Source: Cellvibrio fontiphilus_A
Lineage (GTDB): Bacteria > Pseudomonadota > Gammaproteobacteria > Pseudomonadales > Cellvibrionaceae
NCBI RefSeq assembly: GCF_042646205.1
Contig: NZ_JBHRTF010000002.1
Span: forward strand, 558,001-622,000
Length of the DNA: 64,000 bases
Direction: 5' to 3'
This document shows positions 1-8,534 of the stretch, one piece after another (the stretch's first letter is position 1; every line of letters begins with the position of its first letter). The translations under genes and the position numbers were made by a program. A model generated the notes under the pieces. The model ran no database searches. It was not told the DNA's origin and saw nothing but the letters and a program-made list of their open reading frames with translations.

Positions 1-24
1 TAAACATAAGGCACTCCTCTTATC

Positions 25-54
25 ACAGAGAATAAACAGATTATTCTCTGTTTT
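25..54 (+). terminator. Rho-independent terminator of a gene left of the window
   Basis: Arms ACAGAGAATAA (25-35) and TTATTCTCTGT (41-51) pair perfectly around a 5-nt loop and run into a short T-run on the plus strand. There is no T-run on the minus side, so it best fits a plus-strand gene ending before base 1. Confidence 0.6.
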
Positions 55-95
55 ACCCTTCCACTGAGCAGTTTGCAACCTTCAACATTTAGCAC

Positions 96-518
96 CTAGG
101 CAGTCACCGCTGCCGGCAAGCCAAACAGCTCGTCAAACGCCCAATTAAAAACAAAGGTGTAGATAAGGAAAAAGGCGAGCAGTGCCAGATCCATTAGCAG
201 TGCTTCCAGCAGGCTGACCTTGAGGATGAGGGCGATAAGTGGCACTAAAAAAATCACCAACCCGCCTTCAAAACCCAGCGCATGCAGCAGGCGAATGCCC
301 AGGCTGCGGCCCTGCTGCTGGCGGTGTTTTTCCCACTGTTCAAAGCCGTAGTTAAAAATCAGGTTCCATACAATCGCCACCGCCGAGGCCACTACCGCAA
401 TAGCTGTCGAGTGGCCCGCGCCGGCGCCGGTTATCCATTTCAGCAACAAGGCCGACAGCAGAATCGCCACCAACTCATACAAACCGACGTAAACCACCCG
501 CCGTTTCACCCCTTGCAT
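96..518 (-). CDS. PACE-family multidrug/biocide efflux transporter (AceI-like)
   Basis: A 140-residue membrane protein with four predicted helices arranged as two tandem pairs, the usual size for the PACE (chlorhexidine/acriflavine) efflux family. Family-like motifs are visible: RLLHALGFEGGL at the start of the second repeat, and the related segments WNLIFNYGFE (about residues 51-60) and FNWAFD near the C terminus. It should export cationic biocides or polyamine-like compounds across the inner membrane using the proton gradient. A LysR regulator is divergent, as for aceI/aceR in Acinetobacter. The start is the ATG at 518. Substrate is not predictable from sequence. Confidence 0.85.
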   Translation of the reverse strand: MQGVKRRVVYVGLYELVAILLSALLLKWITGAGAGHSTAIAVVASAVAIVWNLIFNYGFEQWEKHRQQQGRSLGIRLLHALGFEGGLVIFLVPLIALILKVSLLEALLMDLALLAFFLIYTFVFNWAFDELFGLPAAVTA

Positions 519-593
519 AACACCCTCTTAATTCGCTTGATAATGACAATAGAGCCATCTTCCCCATTTGATGCTGATAGAAAAAGTTAGCTA

Positions 594-612
594 CTATCAG
601 AAATACTGATAG
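594..612. promoter_or_regulatory. Candidate LysR operator in the pump/regulator divergent region
   Basis: Perfect inverted repeat CTATCAG-AAATA-CTGATAG lies 16 bp before the lysR start and within the 110-bp region shared with the pump. A further half-site CTGATAG lies at 574-580. LysR proteins typically bind an interrupted dyad in such a region; assignment to this regulator is inferred from position. Confidence 0.55.
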
Positions 613-628
613 ATAGGGTAGCTAGACC

Positions 629-1573
629 ATGAACAGGGCATTTAACTCAGAAACCATCAGCCTATTTTTGGCGGTGTTGGATAGTGGTTCTTTTTCGGCG
701 GCGGCGCGCCAGTTGGGGCGGGTGCCCTCGGCGGTGAGTATGGCCATGGCGAATTTGGAGGCTGAACTGGCGCTGGAATTATTTGACCGGCGCGGGCGCG
801 AGCCTAAACCCACGGCCGTGGCGCTGGCACTGGAGCCGCAGGCGCGTTTGTTGATCAGCCAGTTACAGCAGTTAAACACCCAGGCACTGGCGCTAAGCAT
901 GGGGCTGGAGGCGCGGCTGACGCTGGTGATAGCACCGGAGTTGCAAAGCACCGCCTGGGTCGCGCCACTGGGCATATTGGCGCAGGAATACCCGCAGCTG
1001 GAGGTAAAAATCATCACCGCCCCGCAAACGGATGCGCTGGCTTTATTGCACCAGGGGCAGGCGCAGCTGGCGCTGGTATTTGAGCGACCGGCGGCCGATG
1101 GGCGCGAGAATTTTCAGGAAGTGGGGCAGGAAACCCTGCTGGCGGTCATCGCGCCCCAACACCCGCTGATGAAACCCCTCGGCGATGATCCGGACAATCA
1201 GACCCGGCTGGATCACAGCCAGCTGCGGCCCGAGCGACAAATTCTGGTCAGCAGTCGCCACAGCAACGGCGCCAGCGAAGCGGAGCGGCACAACAATTTT
1301 CATCTGTTGTCCGATCACCAATGGCGCGTGGACAGCCCCGATTTAGCCCTGCAATTAGTGCTTGCGCAGCAGGGCTGGGCCTGGCTGCCACAAACCCTGG
1401 TGCAGCCCTACCTGAATGGCCGTTTGCTGCGCGAACTGCCTTTTGCCAACCTGAGCAACGGCGAAACCCTGTGGATAGATTTGGTCTGGTCGCGCGAGCG
1501 GCCGCTGGGTTTGGGCGCCCAGCGCTTTGTGCATTTGATGGCGCAGCAGTACAAACAGAGCCAGGGCCGCTAG
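629..1573 (+). CDS. LysR-family transcriptional regulator of the adjacent efflux pump
   Basis: At 314 residues it has the standard LysR length. The N-terminal winged helix-turn-helix is clear at about residues 8-65 (SGSFSAAARQLGRVPSAVS, then LFDRRGR). The remainder is a periplasmic-binding-protein-like effector domain of about residues 90-295. It is divergent from the PACE pump with a palindrome in between, the arrangement in which LysR proteins activate an efflux gene and repress themselves. Pump control is inferred from context; the effector is unknown, possibly a pump substrate. Confidence 0.85.
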   Translation: MNRAFNSETISLFLAVLDSGSFSAAARQLGRVPSAVSMAMANLEAELALELFDRRGREPKPTAVALALEPQARLLISQLQQLNTQALALSMGLEARLTLVIAPELQSTAWVAPLGILAQEYPQLEVKIITAPQTDALALLHQGQAQLALVFERPAADGRENFQEVGQETLLAVIAPQHPLMKPLGDDPDNQTRLDHSQLRPERQILVSSRHSNGASEAERHNNFHLLSDHQWRVDSPDLALQLVLAQQGWAWLPQTLVQPYLNGRLLRELPFANLSNGETLWIDLVWSRERPLGLGAQRFVHLMAQQYKQSQGR

Positions 1574-1702
1574 GCTGGTTTATCAAGGCTCGCTGCGTTG
1601 AACGCACATTCGAACAGCCAACAAGGGTAAGATGTGCAGCCTGCATTCCCGTCATACTTTTCTGATTTATTACCCTCTTTACTTAAGCGATTGATTTACT
1701 CC

Positions 1703-2956
1703 ATGAATTCCACCGAAGCTGCTACGCCTTCCCACACCAAAGCCACTAATGCACCCAAACCCACCGGTGAGTTTGTGGTGTTGGTTGCGCTGATGATGTC
1801 CATGACCGCGCTTGCGATTGATGCGGTCTTGCCCGCCTTCGATATGATCCGCGCCGACATTGCAATGGCGCACCCCAATCAGGCGCAGTTATTAATCAGT
1901 TTGTTGTTTGCGGGTTTAGCGCTGGGGCAATTGGTGAGCGGGCCGCTGTCCGATGCGCTGGGGCGCAAAAAAATTCTCTACACCGGGCTGATTTTATTTT
2001 TGCTGGGCACAGTGTTGTGCATTGTCGCGCAGGATTTAACCGCGCTACTGATTGGCCGCTTTGTGCAGGGCTTGGGCGTTTCCGGCCCCTATATTTGTGC
2101 GATTTCAATTGTGCGCGATAAATTTGCCGGGCGCCAAATGGCAAAAATTATGTCGGTAGTGATGATGATTTTTATCACCGTGCCCGCACTGGCGCCAAGC
2201 ATTGGCCAGGGCATTATGCTGCTGGCCGACTGGCGCGCGATTTTTGTGTTCTACCTGATTTTTGCCGCGGCGGTTATCGCATTAATTTTTTTCCGCCTGG
2301 AAGAAACCCTGCCTAAAGAAAAACGCATTGCCTTTAGTGTGAAAGGTATTAGCGATGGTTTTAAAATCGTTATCCGCAATCGCCTCACTGCCGGTTACAC
2401 CCTGGCGATGGGTTTATTTTTTGGCTGCTTTTTAGGTTATATCAATTCATCGCAGCAAATTCTGCAGGAGCTGTACGGCACGGGTAAATTATTTACCCTG
2501 TATTTTGGCGGCTTGGCGCTGGTGCTGGGGTTTGCGTCCTTTTTTAATTCGCGTTTTGTGGAGCGCCTCGGTATGCACTTTATTAGCCGCCGCGCGATCT
2601 ATGTGATTATCGCCAGCTCAGTAGTATTTTTAGGCCTGCAATTATTCGTCGCACCCACACTCTGGATGTTTTTGATTTACGCGAGCATTTTATTTTTTAG
2701 TTTTGGTTTGGTGTTTGGCAATTTAAATGCAATTGCTATGGAACCCATGGGGCATGTGGCTGGCATAGCAGCGGCTGTGATTGGCGCAAGCTCGTCGCTT
2801 ATTTCCATGGGCTTGGGCACTTATATTGGTCAGGCTTACAACCACTCGGTGATGCCAGTGACGCTCGGTTTTATTATTGTGCCGACACTGGGTTTATTCG
2901 CCACCCTCTGGGCCGATGGTGGCAGTAAAAAATATTCCGCTAACAACGCAGACTAG
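1703..2956 (+). CDS. Bcr/CflA-type MFS drug efflux transporter
   Basis: A 417-residue, 12-helix major facilitator. The loop 2-3 signature GPLSDALGRKKIL and the motif-C-like region around GLGVSGPYICAISIVRD match the Bcr/CflA drug:H+ antiporter subfamily. The ATG at 1703 is preferred over the in-frame ATG at 1634, because the extra 23 residues are not membrane-like and the family starts shortly before helix 1. It runs codirectionally 130 bp after the LysR gene and could be partly cotranscribed. Likely substrates are hydrophobic drugs, but none can be assigned. Confidence 0.85.
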   Translation: MNSTEAATPSHTKATNAPKPTGEFVVLVALMMSMTALAIDAVLPAFDMIRADIAMAHPNQAQLLISLLFAGLALGQLVSGPLSDALGRKKILYTGLILFLLGTVLCIVAQDLTALLIGRFVQGLGVSGPYICAISIVRDKFAGRQMAKIMSVVMMIFITVPALAPSIGQGIMLLADWRAIFVFYLIFAAAVIALIFFRLEETLPKEKRIAFSVKGISDGFKIVIRNRLTAGYTLAMGLFFGCFLGYINSSQQILQELYGTGKLFTLYFGGLALVLGFASFFNSRFVERLGMHFISRRAIYVIIASSVVFLGLQLFVAPTLWMFLIYASILFFSFGLVFGNLNAIAMEPMGHVAGIAAAVIGASSSLISMGLGTYIGQAYNHSVMPVTLGFIIVPTLGLFATLWADGGSKKYSANNAD

Positions 2957-2957
2957 T

Positions 2958-2986
2958 CACACCCTGATTTATAACATCAGGGTGTG
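2958..2986. terminator. Hairpin between convergent MFS and chrA genes
   Basis: Arms CACACCCTGAT (2958-2968) and ATCAGGGTGTG (2976-2986) are perfectly complementary. The right arm encodes the last codons of chrA. No clean T-run follows on either side, so it is a hairpin that probably ends both transcripts rather than a textbook terminator. Confidence 0.5.
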
Positions 2987-4315
2987 TACTAACAGACCTA
3001 TCAGCGCGCAGGCGCCAATCACTTTCATCACACTGATATTAAACCGAAACAGCGCCACCGCCGCGAGCAGTGCAATCGCGGCGGATAGCCAATCCAACTC
3101 GCCGCTAAAACCCTCCGGCCAAATAATGTGGTAGGCAAAAAATAGCGCGAGGTTAACAATCACACCAACAACGGCGGCGGTAATCGCCGTGAGCGGTGCG
3201 GTGAATTTTATATTTTGGTGCGTGGTTTCAATTAAGGGCGCGCCGGCAAAAATAAAAATAAACGACGGCAAAAAGGTAAACCAGGTAACAATAACGGCCG
3301 CCGCTGCACCCGCGACAAATTGCAACTCGGCACCCAGTGCTTGCTGCACATAAGCGCCCACAAATGCGACAAAGGCCACCACCATAATTAACGGCCCGGG
3401 CGTGGTTTCACCCAGCGCTAAACCATCAATCATTTGCGTGGGTGTAAGCCAGGAATAATGGGTCACCGCGCCTTGGTACACATAAGGCAGCACCGCATAG
3501 GCACCACCAAAGGTGAGCAGCGCCGCCTTGGTAAAAAACCAGGCCATCTGCGTGAATTGATGTTGCCAACCGTAAACCCACCAGAGCAGCGCCATCGGAA
3601 TTAACCAGAGCGCTGCACCCACAAGCACAATGCCGGTTAAACGCGACCAGCGAAATAAGGCGTGCGCAGGCGTGGGCGTATGGTCATCAATCAGGGCAGG
3701 GCCGTAATTTTTTTGTGCCGCATTGTGACCGGCGGATTGAAATAAATTCGGGCGCCAGCGCCCACCGATATAACCCAAAACTCCGGCGCCGATCACTATG
3801 TAGGGGAAAGGAATTTTCAACACAAAAATGGCGATAAACGCCAGCGCCGCAATCGCCCACAACCACTGATTGTTTAATACCCGTTTGCCAATGCGATAGG
3901 CCGCCTGAAACACAATCGCGGTCACTGCCGGTTTGATGCCGTAAAAAATCCCTGCCACCCAAGCCACATCGCCATATGCGATATACACCCAGGACAACAA
4001 AATCAGTAACAGCAGCGAGGGCAAAATAAATAACAGGCCAGCGACAATACCGCCCCAGGTGCGGTGCATTAACCAGCCCAAATAAGTCGCCAACTGCTGC
4101 GCCTCGGGGCCGGGCAGTAACATGCAGTAATTGAGCGCATGCAAAAAACGTTTTTCGCTGATCCAACGGCGCTGCTCCACCAACTCCTGATGCATGATGG
4201 CAATTTGCCCCGCCGGCCCACCAAAACTGATAAATCCCAGTTTTAACCAAAACCAAAATGCCGACCAAAAACTGATCGGGGCAGGTAAGCTATTTTTTTC
4301 ACTCGAATCAGTCAT
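2969..4315 (-). CDS. chrA: ChrA-type chromate transporter, two-domain form
   Basis: A 448-residue membrane protein made of two homologous CHR domains, the long-chain ChrA form. The first domain carries FGGPAGQIAIMH (about residues 32-43) followed by LHALNYCMLLPGPEAQQLATYLG; the second repeats FGGAYAVLPYV and LALGETTPGPLIMVVAFVAF. ChrA exports chromate from the cytoplasm across the inner membrane. It is followed by a TSUP permease on the same strand, making a small oxyanion-related pair. No ChrB-like regulator is nearby. Confidence 0.9.
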   Translation of the reverse strand: MTDSSEKNSLPAPISFWSAFWFWLKLGFISFGGPAGQIAIMHQELVEQRRWISEKRFLHALNYCMLLPGPEAQQLATYLGWLMHRTWGGIVAGLLFILPSLLLLILLSWVYIAYGDVAWVAGIFYGIKPAVTAIVFQAAYRIGKRVLNNQWLWAIAALAFIAIFVLKIPFPYIVIGAGVLGYIGGRWRPNLFQSAGHNAAQKNYGPALIDDHTPTPAHALFRWSRLTGIVLVGAALWLIPMALLWWVYGWQHQFTQMAWFFTKAALLTFGGAYAVLPYVYQGAVTHYSWLTPTQMIDGLALGETTPGPLIMVVAFVAFVGAYVQQALGAELQFVAGAAAAVIVTWFTFLPSFIFIFAGAPLIETTHQNIKFTAPLTAITAAVVGVIVNLALFFAYHIIWPEGFSGELDWLSAAIALLAAVALFRFNISVMKVIGACALIGLLVHTLML

Positions 4316-4363
4316 GTTTAATAAACACCGAAAAAATGTTGAAGGAGTTTTATAACCCGAATC

Positions 4364-5137
4364 TTACCAATAAACCGATACCAAACCCGCACCACTGACT
4401 AACAGCAAGGCCGTACCAATCACACGATAAAAAATAACTGGATCGGCACTCACCAATCGCTGGTGAAATTTCAAACCAAAATAATGGCCAATCGCCGTGG
4501 CTGGCAATAACCAAAGGTGCGCTTGCAACTGCAAATCCACTTTGGCAATCACAAAAGCCACCATTTTTATACTCACTAAAATAAACCAGAGCACAAACAA
4601 GGTGTCGCGCAATTTTTCCCGCGCTACATGCACCATGTACACCGTCATAATCAGCGGCGCACCAATCAATGAAGTGCCACTAATGTAGGCGCCGAGTGAA
4701 AGGAAAATGCCATCACTCAGCGGGTGCGAACTTTTAAAAGGTTTATTCAAAATATAAGTGATGGAATAAACCGAAATGATGACAAAAATAATCGCACTCA
4801 TGATCTGCGCCGGAATGGTTAACAACCCGGCCACCCCAATCAGTTTGGGAATAATCATGATCTTCAGCGATTTTTTCAGATAAACCCAATCCACCGTGGA
4901 CGGTTTTTTCTCCTCCGCCAAGGCGCGCTTGCGATTGTTCTGCCACACAGTCAGCGTAGAAAAAATCAGTAGGTGCACCGCAATAATCGGCAGATACACC
5001 AATGGCCGGTTATCCACCAGGAGCAGCAACGGCAGCGACATCATCGCCCCACCAAAGCCCAACCCGGTGCGCACAAAACCGCTCCACACAAAAATCAGCA
5101 GCACCAGAATCAGTTGGGTTTGGGAGAGGTCGGTCAT
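4364..5137 (-). CDS. TSUP (TauE/SafE) family sulfite/anion exporter
   Basis: About 257 residues with seven to eight hydrophobic helices and the family motif SGFVRTGLGFGGAMMSLPLLL near the N terminus, repeated weakly after the middle (GAYISGTSLIGAPLIM). TSUP proteins move sulfite, sulfonates or other sulfur anions across the inner membrane. The frame is open to 5242, but those extra codons are formed by the xylanase terminator hairpin, so ATG 5137 is chosen; ATG 5173 is also possible and neither has a strong ribosome site. It lies 48 bp upstream of chrA and is probably cotranscribed with it. Confidence 0.8.
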   Translation of the reverse strand: MTDLSQTQLILVLLIFVWSGFVRTGLGFGGAMMSLPLLLLVDNRPLVYLPIIAVHLLIFSTLTVWQNNRKRALAEEKKPSTVDWVYLKKSLKIMIIPKLIGVAGLLTIPAQIMSAIIFVIISVYSITYILNKPFKSSHPLSDGIFLSLGAYISGTSLIGAPLIMTVYMVHVAREKLRDTLFVLWFILVSIKMVAFVIAKVDLQLQAHLWLLPATAIGHYFGLKFHQRLVSADPVIFYRVIGTALLLVSGAGLVSVYW

Positions 5138-5198
5138 GGAAGGGTGCCCAATGTAGATCGTAAAGTCGGGCATGATAAAGGAGATGTGTCGCTCATAG

Positions 5199-5223
5199 AA
5201 AAAAGGGGCAGAAATTCTGCCCC
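5199..5223 (-). terminator. Rho-independent terminator of the xylanase gene
   Basis: Read on the minus strand: GGGGCAGA, 3-nt loop, TCTGCCCC, then six T (plus coordinates 5199-5204). It begins about 30 bp after the xylanase stop and separates that gene from the TSUP-chrA pair. Confidence 0.85.
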
Positions 5224-5253
5224 TATTAACCATTATCGACACGGATTTTTGGT

Positions 5254-7239
5254 CTAGTTACACACCACTCCACCGCCGCCAACACCCTGACTATTACAAG
5301 TGCTGGTGGTGATGCAGCTGCGGTTATTTTCCCAGCCCCAACCGCTGGCGGTGTTGGTGCACAGCGGGTAGCGCGTGCCCCACCAGTTGCACTGGCAGGC
5401 GCCGGTGGCAGCGCTGCTGCTGGAAACCACTGGTGTGCTGCTGCGGCTACTGCTGCTGGCCGCAGCGGGAGCACTGCTCGCAGGTGCGGCGGCTGGCGCT
5501 ACAGCGCGACCGGTTGCCGGGTTAATGCGGCCCGGGCACAAGCCTTTGGCGCGCAGGTTGGCGGCGATCTGGGCGATGGCGGCATTGGTATTGTTGTAGC
5601 TGGCATCGTGCATGAGGATCACCTGACCGTTTTGCAGTTGGTTGGCAGCGTTGGCAATCGCCGCCGCGCTGGCGCCGTTCCAATCCTGTGAGTCCACATC
5701 CCAGGTGATCACCCGCAAGCCAAGCGCCTGCGCCGCCTGGTTGATGTTGCTATTTACGCCGCCATAGGGCGGACGGAAGAGTGTAGGTTTGGGCGCGCCC
5801 GCATTTTGGATCGCCTGATTGGTGCGATTCAGCTCGTCATAAATTTGCTGATAACCCAGGTTGGTCAGTTGTGGATGGGTATAGCTGTGGTTCTGCACTT
5901 CACCCACACTCAATAATTGCGCCATCAGCTGGGGGTTGGCCGCCACATAATTGCCCTGCACAAACCAGGTGACGGGTGTGAGGTTGTTTTGTTTGAGCAG
6001 GTTGACCAGGGTTGCGGTATTGCTGCCGGGGCCGTCGTCAAAAGTAATTCCTACGTAACCGGCGCAACTGGCGGTGCTGCCCGCGCTGCTGGCGACACTG
6101 CTGTTAGTGCCCCCGCCGGTGCTGCCACCGCTGCAGTTGCCGCTGAAACAGTCGTAGGTGAAACCAAAACCAATCGCGCCGTTGCAGTGCATCAACTCGG
6201 AATTGCCACCACCGCCGCAGGAGCCGTTGGTATAAAAACCGGTGTTGTAGCTCATATCTTCCGCCTGACGGGTTTCGCCGTTGACGCGGATGTAATCCAC
6301 CACCACATCGCGGCTGCCGCCGTCATTGTCGAACTGCACCTGTATATCGCCCGCGGCGGTGCCGGAGTAAACCAGATCCTGGAAGCTGGTAGTGAGGTTC
6401 CAGCTCGCCACGGTGGTGCCGCCAATGCGCAAATTAATATGCTCACCACCGGCAACACCGCGTGCGCGCACCAGCACACCGCCAGAGTTGGCGACACTGG
6501 AACTGCTGCCCGTGGCTGGCGGCGTACTGCTGGCCGCACTGCTGGTATTGCCCGCGGTGCCTTCACTCACGGTGATATCGGAACTGCCGCGACTTTGATA
6601 ACCCTCGGTCGCGAGTACCATGTAATCGTGATTGCCCAGATTCAGGCCCTTGCTCGCCCAAAAATTAAAATGGTTGGCCGTGGTGATAGTGCCGGAGATT
6701 TGCCCAAAGCCTTTTTTGGGGCTGCGCACACTGAAATATTGATAAAAGGTTTGTGTGCCTTCTATGGATGGCTGCTGCACCCGCTGGCAACGGCGCACGT
6801 TGTAAGTCGCACCATCACTTTGGAAACTGCCGTAATCGGTGCCGCCGGAACAACTCGCCGGGTTGTAGGAGCCGTAACTTTCAATCACGTAATATTCGAT
6901 CAGTGGGCTGCGCGTCCAACCGTAGAGTGCCAAATAAGAATTTTGCGAATTATCCACGTTGTAACTACCCGAGTAGTTAACCACTTTGGGGCCACCCGGA
7001 TTCCAACCTTTACCGCCCACCCAATTATTAGTGCCATTTGTCCACTGCGAGGTATAGCGGCCACCCGCTTGTAAACCCATAGAGGCATCGCCGGAATCCT
7101 TCCAAAAGGTGTAATAAAAACCGTTGTGCGTGCCCGTTGCATTGTTGGTCAGGGTTTGTGCCTGGGCAGTGTTTACACCCAATAGTGCGCTGCAGAAAAG
7201 CGCCGTCAGGCTGCTTTTACCGATGAGGGGAAATTTCAT
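5254..7239 (-). CDS. xyn11A: Secreted modular xylanase/acetylxylan esterase: GH11-CBM60-CE4-CBM10
   Basis: 661 residues. A signal peptide ends near residue 28. The GH11 xylanase (about 30-227) has nucleophile E115 in PLIEYYVIE and acid/base E212 in ATEGYQSRGSS. A Ser/Thr linker leads to a jelly-roll xylan-binding module of CBM60 type (about 253-360). A second linker leads to a NodB/CE4 deacetylase (about 392-575) with TFDDGP (D401/D402), HSYTHP (H451, H455), RPPYGG and LMHD. A polyserine linker and a Cys/Trp-rich CBM10 (615-661) end the protein. It should cleave acetylated xylan and remove acetyl groups while attached to cell walls. The same architecture is known for Cellvibrio japonicus Xyn11A. 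GGAG precedes the ATG. Confidence 0.93.
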   Translation of the reverse strand: MKFPLIGKSSLTALFCSALLGVNTAQAQTLTNNATGTHNGFYYTFWKDSGDASMGLQAGGRYTSQWTNGTNNWVGGKGWNPGGPKVVNYSGSYNVDNSQNSYLALYGWTRSPLIEYYVIESYGSYNPASCSGGTDYGSFQSDGATYNVRRCQRVQQPSIEGTQTFYQYFSVRSPKKGFGQISGTITTANHFNFWASKGLNLGNHDYMVLATEGYQSRGSSDITVSEGTAGNTSSAASSTPPATGSSSSVANSGGVLVRARGVAGGEHINLRIGGTTVASWNLTTSFQDLVYSGTAAGDIQVQFDNDGGSRDVVVDYIRVNGETRQAEDMSYNTGFYTNGSCGGGGNSELMHCNGAIGFGFTYDCFSGNCSGGSTGGGTNSSVASSAGSTASCAGYVGITFDDGPGSNTATLVNLLKQNNLTPVTWFVQGNYVAANPQLMAQLLSVGEVQNHSYTHPQLTNLGYQQIYDELNRTNQAIQNAGAPKPTLFRPPYGGVNSNINQAAQALGLRVITWDVDSQDWNGASAAAIANAANQLQNGQVILMHDASYNNTNAAIAQIAANLRAKGLCPGRINPATGRAVAPAAAPASSAPAAASSSSRSSTPVVSSSSAATGACQCNWWGTRYPLCTNTASGWGWENNRSCITTSTCNSQGVGGGGVVCN

Positions 7240-7601
7240 TATTAAACTCCAGAATAATGCCGCTCAACCAGTACCACTAAAAAAGATCGAGGGCGTTGAG
7301 GACCGATCCTGCCAATGTGCGCGCAGGGATTATTTCGGCCGTCATACTGCCTTTTTGTTATTGTTTAGATTGACGAGGTGATTCCGAAGTGAATTTTTAT
7401 ACGACCGCCAGAGGTTATTGTCAAATAAACCTTATGTGAAATGTCGATGTAACGCGATTCAAATTTGTTGCTTGCGAAGCAGGCCTTAAAACAATATTTT
7501 TTATTATTTTTTTATCTGCCGATATAAAAAGATATTTATCTATAAAACGTATAACCATAGAAATTAACCCTTACCGGCAGGCTATAAATAGCGCAAAAAA
7601 C
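7240..7601. other. Intergenic region upstream of the xylanase gene
   Basis: This 362-bp gap must hold the xylanase promoter, which is read leftward, and the 3' end of the diguanylate cyclase transcript. It turns AT-rich beyond 7490. A small dyad TGCTT-GCG-AAGCA lies at 7469-7481. No convincing gene, -35/-10 pair or named operator was recognised. Confidence 0.5.
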
Positions 7602-8456
7602 TCAAGCAATATATTCATGCGCAAAACCATTGCGTCCATTAGCCTTAACTTCGTACATCAGCTTATCTGCTTGCTCAATGGTCTTTAAAAAATCAGCCGG
7701 CGTGATGCGGTAAGTGACAATTCCCATGCTGAAGGTTGTCTGCCACTGATGCTGCTGCATTTTTTCAATTAATTTTTCTTTCAGGTTAGTAGCGTAAGCC
7801 TGCGCTTGTTCCTTATCGACATTTAACAGAATCAAACAAAATTCATCGCCACCCATGCGGCCTAAAACATCGTTTTTCCTGAGGTGCTGGTTCATCACTT
7901 GTGCGGCTTCAAATAAAAGGTTATCGCCTACTTTGTGCCCGTAGTTATCATTGATGGATTTAAAACTATCAACATCGATAAAAATAATAGTGATTGGCAA
8001 CTGCTGACGATGGCCAGTTGAAAACGCAACTTCACCGCTTTCGTAGAATGATCTTCTATTCGGGATTTTAGTTAGGCTGTCTTCCCGCGCTAACTGTGAC
8101 TCCCTGATCAACAAATGGCGGATATATCGCAGCAGGTAAGTTATATAAGCGAGGATTAACGCATGAATTGTCGAGTTAAATAAAAATGGCAGTGGGTCAA
8201 TATGACTACCAGCGAGTAAATAGTCGCTCAGAGTCCAGGAGAAAATAGTTAAACAGAAAACAAAACAGCAGAAGAAAACTCCGGTAAACCAGGAGGCAAG
8301 GATAATCGGAAGGAGAAAAAACAAATGGAACTCAAACGAAGGGCCGACGATGAAATGCAAATAACCAATAAAAACGATGCTTAACAAAATCAGCGCTTTA
8401 ATTGAAACGACCACTTTCAAGCTTGGTTTGGATAAAACCCAATTACTCATGTTCAC
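7602..8456 (-). CDS. Membrane-bound diguanylate cyclase (GGDEF)
   Basis: 284 residues. The N-terminal half has about four to five hydrophobic helices with very short loops. The C-terminal half (about 120-282) is a GGDEF domain with an intact GGDEF active site and an RKND sequence five residues upstream that fits the inhibitory I-site (RxxD). It should make cyclic di-GMP from two GTP at the inner membrane and be feedback-inhibited. No EAL domain is present. The start is GTG 8456, ten bases after AGGAG; ATG 8450 is the alternative. The input signal is not evident. Confidence 0.88.
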   Translation of the reverse strand: MNMSNWVLSKPSLKVVVSIKALILLSIVFIGYLHFIVGPSFEFHLFFLLPIILASWFTGVFFCCFVFCLTIFSWTLSDYLLAGSHIDPLPFLFNSTIHALILAYITYLLRYIRHLLIRESQLAREDSLTKIPNRRSFYESGEVAFSTGHRQQLPITIIFIDVDSFKSINDNYGHKVGDNLLFEAAQVMNQHLRKNDVLGRMGGDEFCLILLNVDKEQAQAYATNLKEKLIEKMQQHQWQTTFSMGIVTYRITPADFLKTIEQADKLMYEVKANGRNGFAHEYIA

Positions 8457-8514
8457 GCACTGGTCACTCCTACAGAGTTAGTTCTTGTACGGTTGAATCT
8501 TTGGGCTATTTTTA

Positions 8515-8534
8515 AGAGTTTTCTCCAAAACTCT
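8515..8534. terminator. Weak hairpin at the higA 3' end
   Basis: Perfect arms AGAGTTTT (8515-8522) and AAAACTCT (8527-8534) overlap the antitoxin stop codon. The stem is AT-rich and lacks a clear T-run on the minus strand, so termination is only possible. Confidence 0.35.

Noticed and set aside
5917..7074. 385-residue plus-strand frame opposite the xylanase gene
   Set aside because: It is antisense to an enzyme with intact catalytic motifs; its Ala/Gly/Val/His-rich translation is the mirror of a GC-rich, serine-rich gene and shows no domain.
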